Assembly (NCBI GenBank): GCA_016218185.1
Contig: JACREP010000055.1
Location: 1 to 9,333 of the forward strand
DNA length: 9,333 nt
Reading direction: 5' to 3'
Source: Candidatus Gottesmanbacteria bacterium
GTDB lineage: Bacteria > Patescibacteriota > Microgenomatia > UBA10105 > UBA927
Shown here: positions 1-7,405 of the stretch, in pieces
How the letters are laid out: every line of letters begins with the position of its first letter
How positions within the stretch are numbered: position 1 is the stretch's first letter
Translations under genes and position numbers: made by a program
Notes under the pieces: generated by a model
Databases searched by the model: none
Seen by the model: only the letters and a program-made list of their open reading frames with translations
Told to the model about the DNA's origin: nothing

Positions 1-76
1 AATGCTCTGACCACTGATGCTTTGTCTTGTTTATGCAATACAATTCACCTCCCCTGAGCAGATGGATGACGTAAAT

Positions 77-122
77 TTTCAGGAGGATTCTCTCGTGAGT
101 CAACGAATGGCTTTCAGGAGGA
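77..122 (+). repeat. 11-bp direct repeat carrying two AGGAGG motifs
   Basis: TTTCAGGAGGA occurs at 77-87 and again at 112-122, a 35-base period. Each copy contains AGGAGG, and each is followed 7-8 bases later by GTGAG (GTG at 95 and at 129), so both look like ribosome binding sites. The GTG at 129 opens only 14 codons before a TAA at 171-173; the GTG at 95 opens a frame that runs into rpoB and codes for nothing recognisable. Both sites lie upstream of the rpoB promoter, so they would be on an mRNA only if transcription enters from the left. Apart from this, bases 1-146 hold no gene I can support. Confidence 0.4.
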
Positions 123-146
123 AATTAAGTGAGGCAAATCGGGGTA

Positions 147-174
147 TTGACAAGCAGGGAACACCCGCTATAAT
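147..174 (+). promoter_or_regulatory. Consensus sigma70-type promoter for the rpoB operon
   Basis: A perfect -35 box TTGACA (147-152) and a perfect -10 box TATAAT (169-174) are separated by 16 bases. Transcription should start near 180-182 and give an untranslated leader of about 80 bases before rpoB. It is the only strong promoter seen ahead of the four tightly packed genes rpoB, rpoC, rpsL and rpsG, and probably drives them all. Confidence 0.85.
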
Positions 175-196
175 ACGCTATAGTTACCTAAGCCTT

Positions 197-230
197 GAAG
201 GAGGCGAACGTTCATTGTTCGCTTCTTTTT
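197..230 (+). terminator. Intrinsic terminator in the rpoB leader (probable attenuator)
   Basis: GAGGCGAAC (201-209) pairs with GTTCGCTTC (217-225) around a 7-base loop, with one G-U pair, and is followed directly by TTTTT (226-230). The stem can extend to 13 pairs using G197-G200 and the U-tract. This is the form of a Rho-independent terminator, yet it sits between the promoter (-10 at 169-174) and the rpoB start at 261. Full termination here would silence an essential operon, so it is best read as an attenuator or pause site. The 5' arm contains AAGGAGG (198-204), a strong Shine-Dalgarno-like sequence hidden in the stem. The inducing signal cannot be told from the sequence. Confidence 0.7.
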
Positions 231-232
231 GT

Positions 233-245
233 CGTTCACTGAACG
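233..245 (+). other. Small hairpin after the leader terminator
   Basis: CGTTC (233-237) and GAACG (241-245) form a 5-bp stem with a 3-base loop. The same short words recur in the terminator: CGTTCA at 209-214 could pair instead with TGAACG at 240-245, and GAACG at 206-210 with CGTTC at 233-237. The leader can therefore adopt competing folds, as expected of an attenuator, but the alternative helices are only 5-6 bp and their use is uncertain. Confidence 0.4.
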
Positions 246-260
246 TAAGAATTTATTCCA

Positions 261-3200
261 ATGGCGAAAGACGACATTACCCAAAAACGACTGTATTGGG
301 GGAAAGACTATCAAAATCTTCCACCCCTGGATCTGACTCTCGTACAGCGGGAATCGTATCAGTGGTTTTTGGAAACCGGGATCCGCAACCTTCTGGCAGA
401 AGTTTCTCCCATTACGGATTTTACCGGTAAAAACTGGACACTCTCCTTTGGCGATTATTACTTCGGCCGTCCCCGCTTAACCCCGGCAATTGCACTGGAA
501 AAAGGTCTGACCTACGACATGCCGCTCAAAACCACAGCGACACTCGTTAATAAACAGACCGGACACCAGGTGACGCAGGAAGTATTTTTGGGCGATATTC
601 CGGCGATGACTACCAACGGTACCTTTATTATTAACGGCATTGAGCGTTGCGTCGTCAACCAGCTCGTGCGGTCCCCGGGCATTTATTTTACCGGCACGGT
701 CGACGCGGCTTCCGGCCGGACGCTCTACAGCGCAGAGATCCGTCCCATGCACGGCTCGTGGCTCGAGTTTATCGCCACCAGAAACGATGTCCTGATGGTG
801 CGCATTGACCGCCGGCGCAAGTTCGTGGCATCTACGTTTCTTCGGGCCATTGGGATTGAAACCAACGAAGAGATCCAAAAAGCAGTAGCCGCCGTGGACA
901 CCAATCCGGATCACCGGTATGTGGAAGCAACACTTGCCAAAGATCCCACAACCAACCACGTGGAGGCGGTTCTTGAGCTTTACCGGAAGCTCCGTCCCGG
1001 TGAGCCGATTGTATTGGATAACGCCAAGGAGCTCCTTCGACAGATGTTTTTTGACTACCGCAGGTACAGTTTGGAGCGCGTCGGCAGATATAAAATGAAT
1101 AAAAAATTGGGACTGACCGTTCCCAACGACAACGACCATTGGGTGCTGACGCGTGATGATATTATTGGAAGCCTGCGCTACCTGATTTCTTTAACGGCGG
1201 GTAAGGGTGATGTTGATGATATCGATCATTTAGGCAACCGGAGAGTCCGCCGGGTCGGGGAATTGGTGGCAACCAATGCCTTCCGAGTGGGACTATTGCG
1301 TCTGGAGCGGTCTGTCCGGGAGAAAATGAGTTTGGCCGGGCCTGCGGCATCCGAACTTACTCCCATGCAACTAGTCAACGCCCGGCCGATCATTGCGTCC
1401 GTTAATGATTTCTTCCGGACGAGCCAGCTGTCTACCATTCTGGACCAGACCAACCCGCTCGCTGAAGTGGATAATCTGCGGCGCTTAACCGTGATGGGAA
1501 TCGGCGGCATTTCGCGGGAGCGGGCATCGTTTTCCATCCGCGATATTAATGCGTCGCAATACGGCCGCATTTGCCCAGTGCGTTCGCCGGAGGGCCCCAA
1601 CATCGGCTTAGTCACCTACATGTCTCTCTATGCGCGGGTAAACGAGTACGGTTTTTTGGAAACACCGTACCGGAAAATGGAAAAGGTGACGCGGGGGGGC
1701 AAAACGACGATGCGGGCAACCAACGACATCGTGTATATGGATGCAAGTGATGAACAGGATCACTACATTACGCATGCAAGCGTCCCAATGGATGAACACG
1801 GAGTGATTGAGGCGGAGCGCATACCGGTACGATACAAAGGAGACTTTCTTGAGGCTGATGCGGCGTTGGTCGAGTACATGGATGTGGTGCCGCGGCAGGT
1901 CGTCGGAGCGCCTGCGTCCATGATTCCGTTTATTGCGCACGATGAAGCCAACCGGGCGCTGATGGGCACGCACATGCAGTGCCAGGCCGTGCCGCTTCTT
2001 ACCCCGCAGGCGCCGATTGTGGGTACCGACATGGAGACTCCTATTGCCGAGACCATGGGCAGGGTGACGCGGGCAACCGATGACGGGACCGTGGTATTTG
2101 CCGACGGATCAACCGTGGTGATGAAAACAAAGGACGGACAGGAGCAAACGTATACGCTGGAAAAATTTAAGCGATCGGCACAGTCTACCTGTTACAACCA
2201 GCGGGTGCTGGTGGGAACCGGAGATCGGGTGAAGAAGGGTCAGGTACTCATTGAAGGACCGGCAAGCGAAGGAGCGGAACTGGCACTTGGGGCAAATCTC
2301 ATCATCGCATACATGAGTTTTGAAGGATTAGGATATGAGGATGCCATTGTGATCTCCGACCGGTTGGTAAAAGAAGATGTGCTTACCTCGGTTCACATTG
2401 AAGAGTACGAGGCCAGTGTCGTGGATACCAAACTGGGGCCGGAGGAGACCACCCGCGATATTCCCAATGTGGGAGAAGAGGCGCTGCGGAATTTGGACGA
2501 AAACGGCATCGTGGTAGTGGGTGCGGAAGTGGGGCACAATGATATCCTGGTGGGTAAAATTGCACCCAAAGGAGAAACCGAGCTCACCGCCGAAGAGCGG
2601 TTGCTTCGGGCGATTTTCGGAGAAAAAGCGCGGGAAGTACGCGATACATCGCTTAGGGTTCCCCACGGCGAGCGCGGTACGGTGATTGAAGTCAAAATTT
2701 TAGATAAGGAACAGGGAGATGAATTGGAGCCGGGAACCAACCGGAAAATTATCGTGAAGGTGGCGCAGATGCGCAAAGTCGTGGTGGGAGACAAGCTCGC
2801 CGGCCGGCACGGGAACAAAGGCGTGATCTCCAAGATTGTGCCGGTTGCCGATATGCCGTACCTTTCTGACGGGACGATTGTGGATATCATCATTTCTCCG
2901 TTGTCGGTTCTGTCACGCATGAACTTAGGACAGCTTTTAGAAGCGCATCTGGGACTGGCTGCCCAAAAACTGAACCTGCGTGTGGCGTTGCCGGTGTTTG
3001 AACCTGTGTCGGAAGACAGAATCGTCGAAAAACTGAAAGAAGCAAACCTGCCGGTATCGGGCAAGAGCACGCTGTTTGACGGCCGGACCGGCACTGCGTT
3101 TGCCGTGCCGATCGTCGTGGGCATCGGGTACATTATGAAACTTATTCACATGGTGGAGGATAAAACGCATGCGCGCTCTACCGGCCCGTATTCGCTGGTA

Positions 3201-3620
3201 ACGCAGCAACCCCTGGGCGGCAAAGCGCAGATGGGCGGACAGCGGTTGGGGGAAATGGAAGTTTGGGCTCTGGAAGCTCATCGTGCAGCGCATATCCTGC
3301 AGGAGATGCTGACGATAAAATCCGATGATGTCGTGGGACGGGCCAAAGCGTTTGAGGCAATTGTCAAAGGCATGGATATCCCCGAGTCAACGGTGCCGGA
3401 GTCATTTAAAGTATTAGTGAAAGAACTGCAGGCGTTAGGCTTAAACGTTACCCCGACCGGCGTGGTGACGGTAAAGCCGGCTGCTCCGGTTGCTGCACCC
3501 ACCACACCGGCCGATGATGGTGCAGTGGCACAGCAGGCGGCTGAGTTAGCGAAGGTAAGCGGAAAAGAAATTATAAGTGATAAATCTACAAATCTACAAA
3601 TAAACAAATCCGACAAATGA
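261..3620 (+). CDS. rpoB: DNA-directed RNA polymerase subunit beta
   Basis: RpoB, 1119 residues, forms half of the active-site cleft of RNA polymerase together with beta-prime. ATG 261 is the first start after an in-frame TAA (246-248); no Shine-Dalgarno precedes it. Visible landmarks are the QLVRSPG segment in the N-terminal lobe; the rifampicin region around residues 384-424, running into SPEGPNIGL; the Glu693-Asp694 pair (GYEDA) near the active site; GDKLAGRHGNKG with Lys845 and Lys853, equivalent to E. coli Lys1065 and Lys1073; and the C-terminal TQQPLGGKAQMGGQRLGEME and LTIKSDD motifs. The length fits a compact bacterial RpoB without the large E. coli insertions. Oddities are Thr392, Thr397, Ala401, Asn405 and Thr410 at rifampicin-linked positions, and a non-conserved tail of about 56 residues (1064-1119), Ala/Pro/Thr-rich and ending in repeat-encoded residues. 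The last codons lie in an A/T-rich repeat block. First gene of the operon. Confidence 0.98.
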   Translation: MAKDDITQKRLYWGKDYQNLPPLDLTLVQRESYQWFLETGIRNLLAEVSPITDFTGKNWTLSFGDYYFGRPRLTPAIALEKGLTYDMPLKTTATLVNKQTGHQVTQEVFLGDIPAMTTNGTFIINGIERCVVNQLVRSPGIYFTGTVDAASGRTLYSAEIRPMHGSWLEFIATRNDVLMVRIDRRRKFVASTFLRAIGIETNEEIQKAVAAVDTNPDHRYVEATLAKDPTTNHVEAVLELYRKLRPGEPIVLDNAKELLRQMFFDYRRYSLERVGRYKMNKKLGLTVPNDNDHWVLTRDDIIGSLRYLISLTAGKGDVDDIDHLGNRRVRRVGELVATNAFRVGLLRLERSVREKMSLAGPAASELTPMQLVNARPIIASVNDFFRTSQLSTILDQTNPLAEVDNLRRLTVMGIGGISRERASFSIRDINASQYGRICPVRSPEGPNIGLVTYMSLYARVNEYGFLETPYRKMEKVTRGGKTTMRATNDIVYMDASDEQDHYITHASVPMDEHGVIEAERIPVRYKGDFLEADAALVEYMDVVPRQVVGAPASMIPFIAHDEANRALMGTHMQCQAVPLLTPQAPIVGTDMETPIAETMGRVTRATDDGTVVFADGSTVVMKTKDGQEQTYTLEKFKRSAQSTCYNQRVLVGTGDRVKKGQVLIEGPASEGAELALGANLIIAYMSFEGLGYEDAIVISDRLVKEDVLTSVHIEEYEASVVDTKLGPEETTRDIPNVGEEALRNLDENGIVVVGAEVGHNDILVGKIAPKGETELTAEERLLRAIFGEKAREVRDTSLRVPHGERGTVIEVKILDKEQGDELEPGTNRKIIVKVAQMRKVVVGDKLAGRHGNKGVISKIVPVADMPYLSDGTIVDIIISPLSVLSRMNLGQLLEAHLGLAAQKLNLRVALPVFEPVSEDRIVEKLKEANLPVSGKSTLFDGRTGTAFAVPIVVGIGYIMKLIHMVEDKTHARSTGPYSLVTQQPLGGKAQMGGQRLGEMEVWALEAHRAAHILQEMLTIKSDDVVGRAKAFEAIVKGMDIPESTVPESFKVLVKELQALGLNVTPTGVVTVKPAAPVAAPTTPADDGAVAQQAAELAKVSGKEIISDKSTNLQINKSDK

Positions 3621-3671
3621 ATGACTTAATCATTTTAATGATTTAATCATTGATAAATTCATTTGTAGATT
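3582..3671. repeat. A/T-rich nested direct and inverted repeats between rpoB and rpoC
   Basis: The octamer AAATCTAC occurs twice in tandem (3582-3597), then degenerates (AAATAAAC, AAATCC). AATCTACAAAT (3591-3601) is matched by its exact reverse complement ATTTGTAGATT (3661-3671). Inside this, ACAAATGAAT (3613-3622) is the exact reverse complement of ATTCATTTGT (3657-3666). In the centre, ATGACTTAATCATT (3621-3634) and ATGATTTAATCATT (3638-3651) are near-identical copies that can also pair with each other. The block covers the rpoB stop and the whole rpoB-rpoC gap, and encodes the last 12 residues of RpoB. Its composition differs sharply from the flanking genes. It resembles short A/T-rich intergenic repeats I recall from CPR genomes. 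It may also fold as a hairpin between the two reading frames; no U-tract follows it, so it is probably not a terminator. Confidence 0.75.
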
Positions 3672-3681
3672 GATAACGAGT

Positions 3682-6600
3682 ATGGACAAAAAAGGAACAT
3701 TTGCAAACATCATTGACTTTTCGGGTCTCAAAGTGACGTTGGCGTCGCCCGAAGAAGTCAAATCGTGGTCTTACGGCGAGGTAACCAAGCCGGAAACCAT
3801 CAACTACCGGACACTCAAGCCTGAGAAAGACGGGTTGTTTGACGAGCGGATTTTTGGTCCGACGAAAGATTGGGAGTGTTACTGCGGCAAATACAAACGG
3901 ATCCGGTATCGGGGGATTATCTGTGACAAATGCGGCGTTGAAGTGACACAAAGCAAGGTGCGTCGGGAGCGCATGGGGCACATTACTCTTGCCACGCCGG
4001 TGGCCCATGTATGGTTTTTTAAAGGTGCCCCGTCGCGACTGTCGCTCCTTCTGGATGTTTCTCCGCGGGCACTTGAGGAAGTTATCTATTTTGCCCAGTA
4101 TCTGGTGACATCAGTGGACGAAGAGAAGAAAAAAAGCGTGCTGGCGCATTTAGCAGAGGTAGGTAAACAACGGATGGGTGAAGTTGATGAGCGCAGCCGT
4201 CAGGAAAAAGCCAAGCGGGAAGAGGCAGAAGCCGCGGAAAAAGAAGAGATCAAAGCCCGCGTGGGAGGTGCCGAAGCACGGGATATGGCCATAGCAGAAT
4301 TGAAGCTTCGTCAGCGGCAGGAATTGGCAGCGTTAGAAGGAACCAATGCCCAAGAGAAACAGAAAATTACCGAAATCATGGAACAGCTTCAGGCGATCGT
4401 CCGCTCCATCAAGCCGCTGACGACCGTTACGGAAGATGAATATCTGCGGCTTTTGGAGCATGACGCAACAACATGCTTTACGGTAGGCATGGGTGCGGAA
4501 GCGGTGCTTGAAGTAGTGAAGCGCCTCGACCTGGACAAGCTTGCTTCCCAGCTTCGCGAAGAGATACAGGATACTACCGGGCAGCGGCATATCAAGGCAA
4601 CCAAGCGGCTGAGACTGGTGGACGGCATGCGCAAAGCAGGAGTCGTTTCCTCGTGGATGATTCTTTCTCAGTTGCCGGTGCTCCCGCCGGATCTGCGGCC
4701 CATGGTACAGCTGACCGGCGGCAGATTTGCAACGAGCGACCTCAATGATCTTTATCGCCGCGTCATCAACCGCAATAACAGGCTCAAGCACCTCATGGAT
4801 TTGGGAGCGCCGGAAATTATACTCCGCAACGAAAAACGCATGCTTCAGGAAGCGGTGGACAGTTTAATTGACGCAACCCAACGGCCAAGCTCGCGTGCGG
4901 TGATCGCGCCGCTGCGGAGCCTTTCCGATATGCTCCGCGGCAAACAGGGGAGGTTTCGTCAGAATCTGTTAGGTAAGCGCGTGGACTACTCCGGACGGTC
5001 CGTTATTGTCGTAGGGCCGGAGCTCAAACTTACCCAGTGCGGACTGCCCAAAGAAATGGCTTTGGAAATGTTTAAGCCGTTCGTGCTGCGGGAACTCATT
5101 GTCCGCGGCATTGCACCCAACGTCAAAAATGCCAAGAACGTGCTGGACCGCAGGACTCCGGAAGTATTTGATATTTTGGAAGAAATTACCCGCGAGCACC
5201 CGGTGCTTATGAACCGCGCGCCGACACTGCACAAGCTGGGGATCCAGGCGTTTTACCCGATCCTTATTGAAGGATCGGCTATCCGCATCCACCCGTGCGT
5301 GTGTGCCGGATATAATGCGGATTTTGACGGCGACCAGATGGCGGTCCATATTCCGTTGTCTGATAAAAGCAAACATGAGGCAGTGCACCTGATGCTTCCG
5401 ACGCACAGTTTGCTCAAGCCTGCAGACGGGTCACCCATCACGGTGCCCAATAAAGAAATGGTATTGGGTTGTTACTTCTTAACGACCGTTGCCCCCGTAC
5501 GTCTCGGGAAACAATCCGCAGATCTTCCGACATTTGCTTCCCCGGAGGATGCAATCTTAGCCTACCAATCCGTCCGCGTTACTCTCCGTGAACCGGTTCG
5601 TGTGGGGGTTGATGGGGAGCTTTTGGAAACAACGATCGGCCGTGTGTTGTTTAATGAAATTTTACCCCAGGAACTGCGGTTTATGAACGCGCCGGTTAAG
5701 GCTGCAACCGTCAAAAGCATCATCACAAAAGCACTGGCCATTTACAGTAAAGAAGAGGTGGTGACGCTTATCGATGCAATTAAGGATTTGGGCTTTTGGG
5801 GAGCCACCCTGTCCGGAGGTTTGTCGGTATCCGTGTTTGACTGTGAAATTATTGCCGAGAAACAAAAAATTATTACGGAAACGGAAGCCAAAGTGGCGGA
5901 AGTGGACCAGAACTATCAGCAGGGGCTCATCACTCTTGAGGAAAAAAAGCGTTTGTCTAACGACATTTGGATTGAAGTAACCGAGCGTATCGCGGATCTC
6001 ACGTGGCAGGCGTTGGAGGCGGACAATCCCGTAAAGATGATTATTGACAGCGGCGGCGCGCGCGCGTCAAAGGACCAGCTCAAGCAGCTCTCCGCCATGA
6101 AAGGACTGGTGGTGGATCCGTTGGGCAAGATTGTAGAGCTTCCGACCAAGAGCAATTATCGCGAAGGACTGTCGATTTTTGAGTACGTTACCAGTACCCG
6201 CGGATCGCGTAAAGGGCTGACGGACTCAGCGCTTAAAACCGCAGACGCAGGGTACCTGACGCGTAGGCTCGTCGATGTGTCCCATGACATGATTATCCGA
6301 ATAGAGGACTGCGGTACCGACGAAGGCTGGGAGATCGGCAGCGCCGAGGATCGCCAGACACCGCTTAGCACCCGCGTCATCGGGCGGTTTACTGCAGCGG
6401 CTGTGTTGGCCCATGACGGCAAAACGGTGGTGATTGCGAAAGGGGAAGAACTGACCGACGCAAATATTCATTTGCTGGAAAAGCATGCCGTGGCATCGGT
6501 CACGGTGCGGTCGCCGCTGACGTGTCAGGCAGCAGTGGGTATGTGCGCGAAGTGCTACGGCAGGGACTTTTCTACCAATGCACATGTGGAATTGGGCACA

Positions 6601-7404
6601 CCCGTGGGCGTCATTAGCGCCCAGTCCATCGGCGAGCCGGGGACGCAGCTGACCATGCGCGTGCGGCACGCCGGGGGTATTGTCGGACTGGACGTGACGC
6701 AGGGGTTGCCGCGGGTAGAAGAGTTGTTTGAAGCGCGCACCCCGCGCACGCTTTCGCCGGTTGCGGAAATTGCCGGCAAAGCCGAGGTGTCAGAGACAGA
6801 AGCAGGATACAACGTGCGCATACGAAACACCGCCATCAAACCTCCGGAAGAGCGTGAATACGTCATTCCCTTAACTTCAGAATTAAAAGTGAAGGACGGA
6901 GACCTGGTTGCCACCGGGGACCAATTATCCAGCGGCTATCTGGATATCAAACAAGTGCTGGCGGTCCGAGGGCTCCGGGGCGCGCAGAAATATCTCATCA
7001 ATGAGGTGCAGCGGGTGTATGAGTCGCAGGGTATTCAGATTTCAGACAAGCATTTTGAAGTGATCGTGCGCAAAATGAGTGAAAAAGTACGCATCGATAC
7101 TCCGGGAGATACCATGCTGTTGCCCGGGGAACTGGTGGATCGCACGCGTTTCCGCGAAGAAAACGCCCGTGTACTTGCCGCAGGCGGAGAGCCGGCGACC
7201 GCGCAGATTATAGTCCTGGGGATCACCCGCGGATCGCTGTTTACCGAGTCTTGGCTATCAGCCGCGTCGTTTCAGGAAACGACCAACGTCCTCACCGATG
7301 CCGCACTGGCCGCCAAGGAAGACAATTTGTTGGGGCTCAAAGAAAATGTTATTATCGGTCGGCTCATTCCGGTGACTGCGGAGCGGGCAAGTATCGTACA
7401 ATAA
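3682..7404 (+). CDS. rpoC: DNA-directed RNA polymerase subunit beta-prime
   Basis: RpoC, 1240 residues from ATG 3682; a TTG four codons upstream is less likely, because family members start near MDKKG and the TTG lies in the repeat. It carries the catalytic magnesium site, NADFDGDQMA with Asp547, Asp549 and Asp551. The N-terminal zinc finger uses Cys66, Cys68, Cys81 and Cys84; the second zinc site uses Cys877, Cys948, Cys955 and Cys958. Residues about 147-243 form a Glu/Lys/Ala-rich coiled-coil insertion, similar in place and type to that of Actinobacteria and absent from E. coli. There is no large trigger-loop insertion. The bridge helix spans about 834-865, the trigger-loop start 981-1000. 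Two departures stand out: TRGSRKG (Arg840) in the bridge helix and MRVRH (992-996) in the trigger loop, where THGARKG and MRTFH are usual. The C-terminus is canonical (SAASFQETT, LKENVIIGRLIP). It lies 61 bases after rpoB and one base before rpsL. Confidence 0.98.
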   Translation: MDKKGTFANIIDFSGLKVTLASPEEVKSWSYGEVTKPETINYRTLKPEKDGLFDERIFGPTKDWECYCGKYKRIRYRGIICDKCGVEVTQSKVRRERMGHITLATPVAHVWFFKGAPSRLSLLLDVSPRALEEVIYFAQYLVTSVDEEKKKSVLAHLAEVGKQRMGEVDERSRQEKAKREEAEAAEKEEIKARVGGAEARDMAIAELKLRQRQELAALEGTNAQEKQKITEIMEQLQAIVRSIKPLTTVTEDEYLRLLEHDATTCFTVGMGAEAVLEVVKRLDLDKLASQLREEIQDTTGQRHIKATKRLRLVDGMRKAGVVSSWMILSQLPVLPPDLRPMVQLTGGRFATSDLNDLYRRVINRNNRLKHLMDLGAPEIILRNEKRMLQEAVDSLIDATQRPSSRAVIAPLRSLSDMLRGKQGRFRQNLLGKRVDYSGRSVIVVGPELKLTQCGLPKEMALEMFKPFVLRELIVRGIAPNVKNAKNVLDRRTPEVFDILEEITREHPVLMNRAPTLHKLGIQAFYPILIEGSAIRIHPCVCAGYNADFDGDQMAVHIPLSDKSKHEAVHLMLPTHSLLKPADGSPITVPNKEMVLGCYFLTTVAPVRLGKQSADLPTFASPEDAILAYQSVRVTLREPVRVGVDGELLETTIGRVLFNEILPQELRFMNAPVKAATVKSIITKALAIYSKEEVVTLIDAIKDLGFWGATLSGGLSVSVFDCEIIAEKQKIITETEAKVAEVDQNYQQGLITLEEKKRLSNDIWIEVTERIADLTWQALEADNPVKMIIDSGGARASKDQLKQLSAMKGLVVDPLGKIVELPTKSNYREGLSIFEYVTSTRGSRKGLTDSALKTADAGYLTRRLVDVSHDMIIRIEDCGTDEGWEIGSAEDRQTPLSTRVIGRFTAAAVLAHDGKTVVIAKGEELTDANIHLLEKHAVASVTVRSPLTCQAAVGMCAKCYGRDFSTNAHVELGTPVGVISAQSIGEPGTQLTMRVRHAGGIVGLDVTQGLPRVEELFEARTPRTLSPVAEIAGKAEVSETEAGYNVRIRNTAIKPPEEREYVIPLTSELKVKDGDLVATGDQLSSGYLDIKQVLAVRGLRGAQKYLINEVQRVYESQGIQISDKHFEVIVRKMSEKVRIDTPGDTMLLPGELVDRTRFREENARVLAAGGEPATAQIIVLGITRGSLFTESWLSAASFQETTNVLTDAALAAKEDNLLGLKENVIIGRLIPVTAERASIVQ

Positions 7405-7405
7405 T

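Noticed and set aside
17..430. Plus-strand open frame of 137 codons overlapping the start of rpoB
   Set aside because: It crosses the consensus promoter and the leader terminator, overlaps 170 bases of rpoB in another frame, and its product resembles nothing I know.
2393..3133. Minus-strand open frame of 246 codons inside rpoB, and other long minus-strand frames in rpoB and rpoC
   Set aside because: They are antisense to strongly conserved coding sequence, have Ser/Arg/Pro-rich low-complexity products, and arise from the codon bias of the real genes.
3582..3611. Tandem AAATCTAC units as a CRISPR array
   Set aside because: Units are 8 bases and contiguous with no spacers; this is a simple tandem repeat.
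3670..3681. TTG at 3670 as the rpoC start
   Set aside because: It adds only four residues, lies partly in the repeat block, and has no Shine-Dalgarno; ATG 3682 gives the usual RpoC N-terminus.
6048..6070. GC-alternating run in rpoC, possible frameshift site
   Set aside because: The beta-prime frame is intact and conserved on both sides; at most one residue is added in a variable loop (DSGGARAS).
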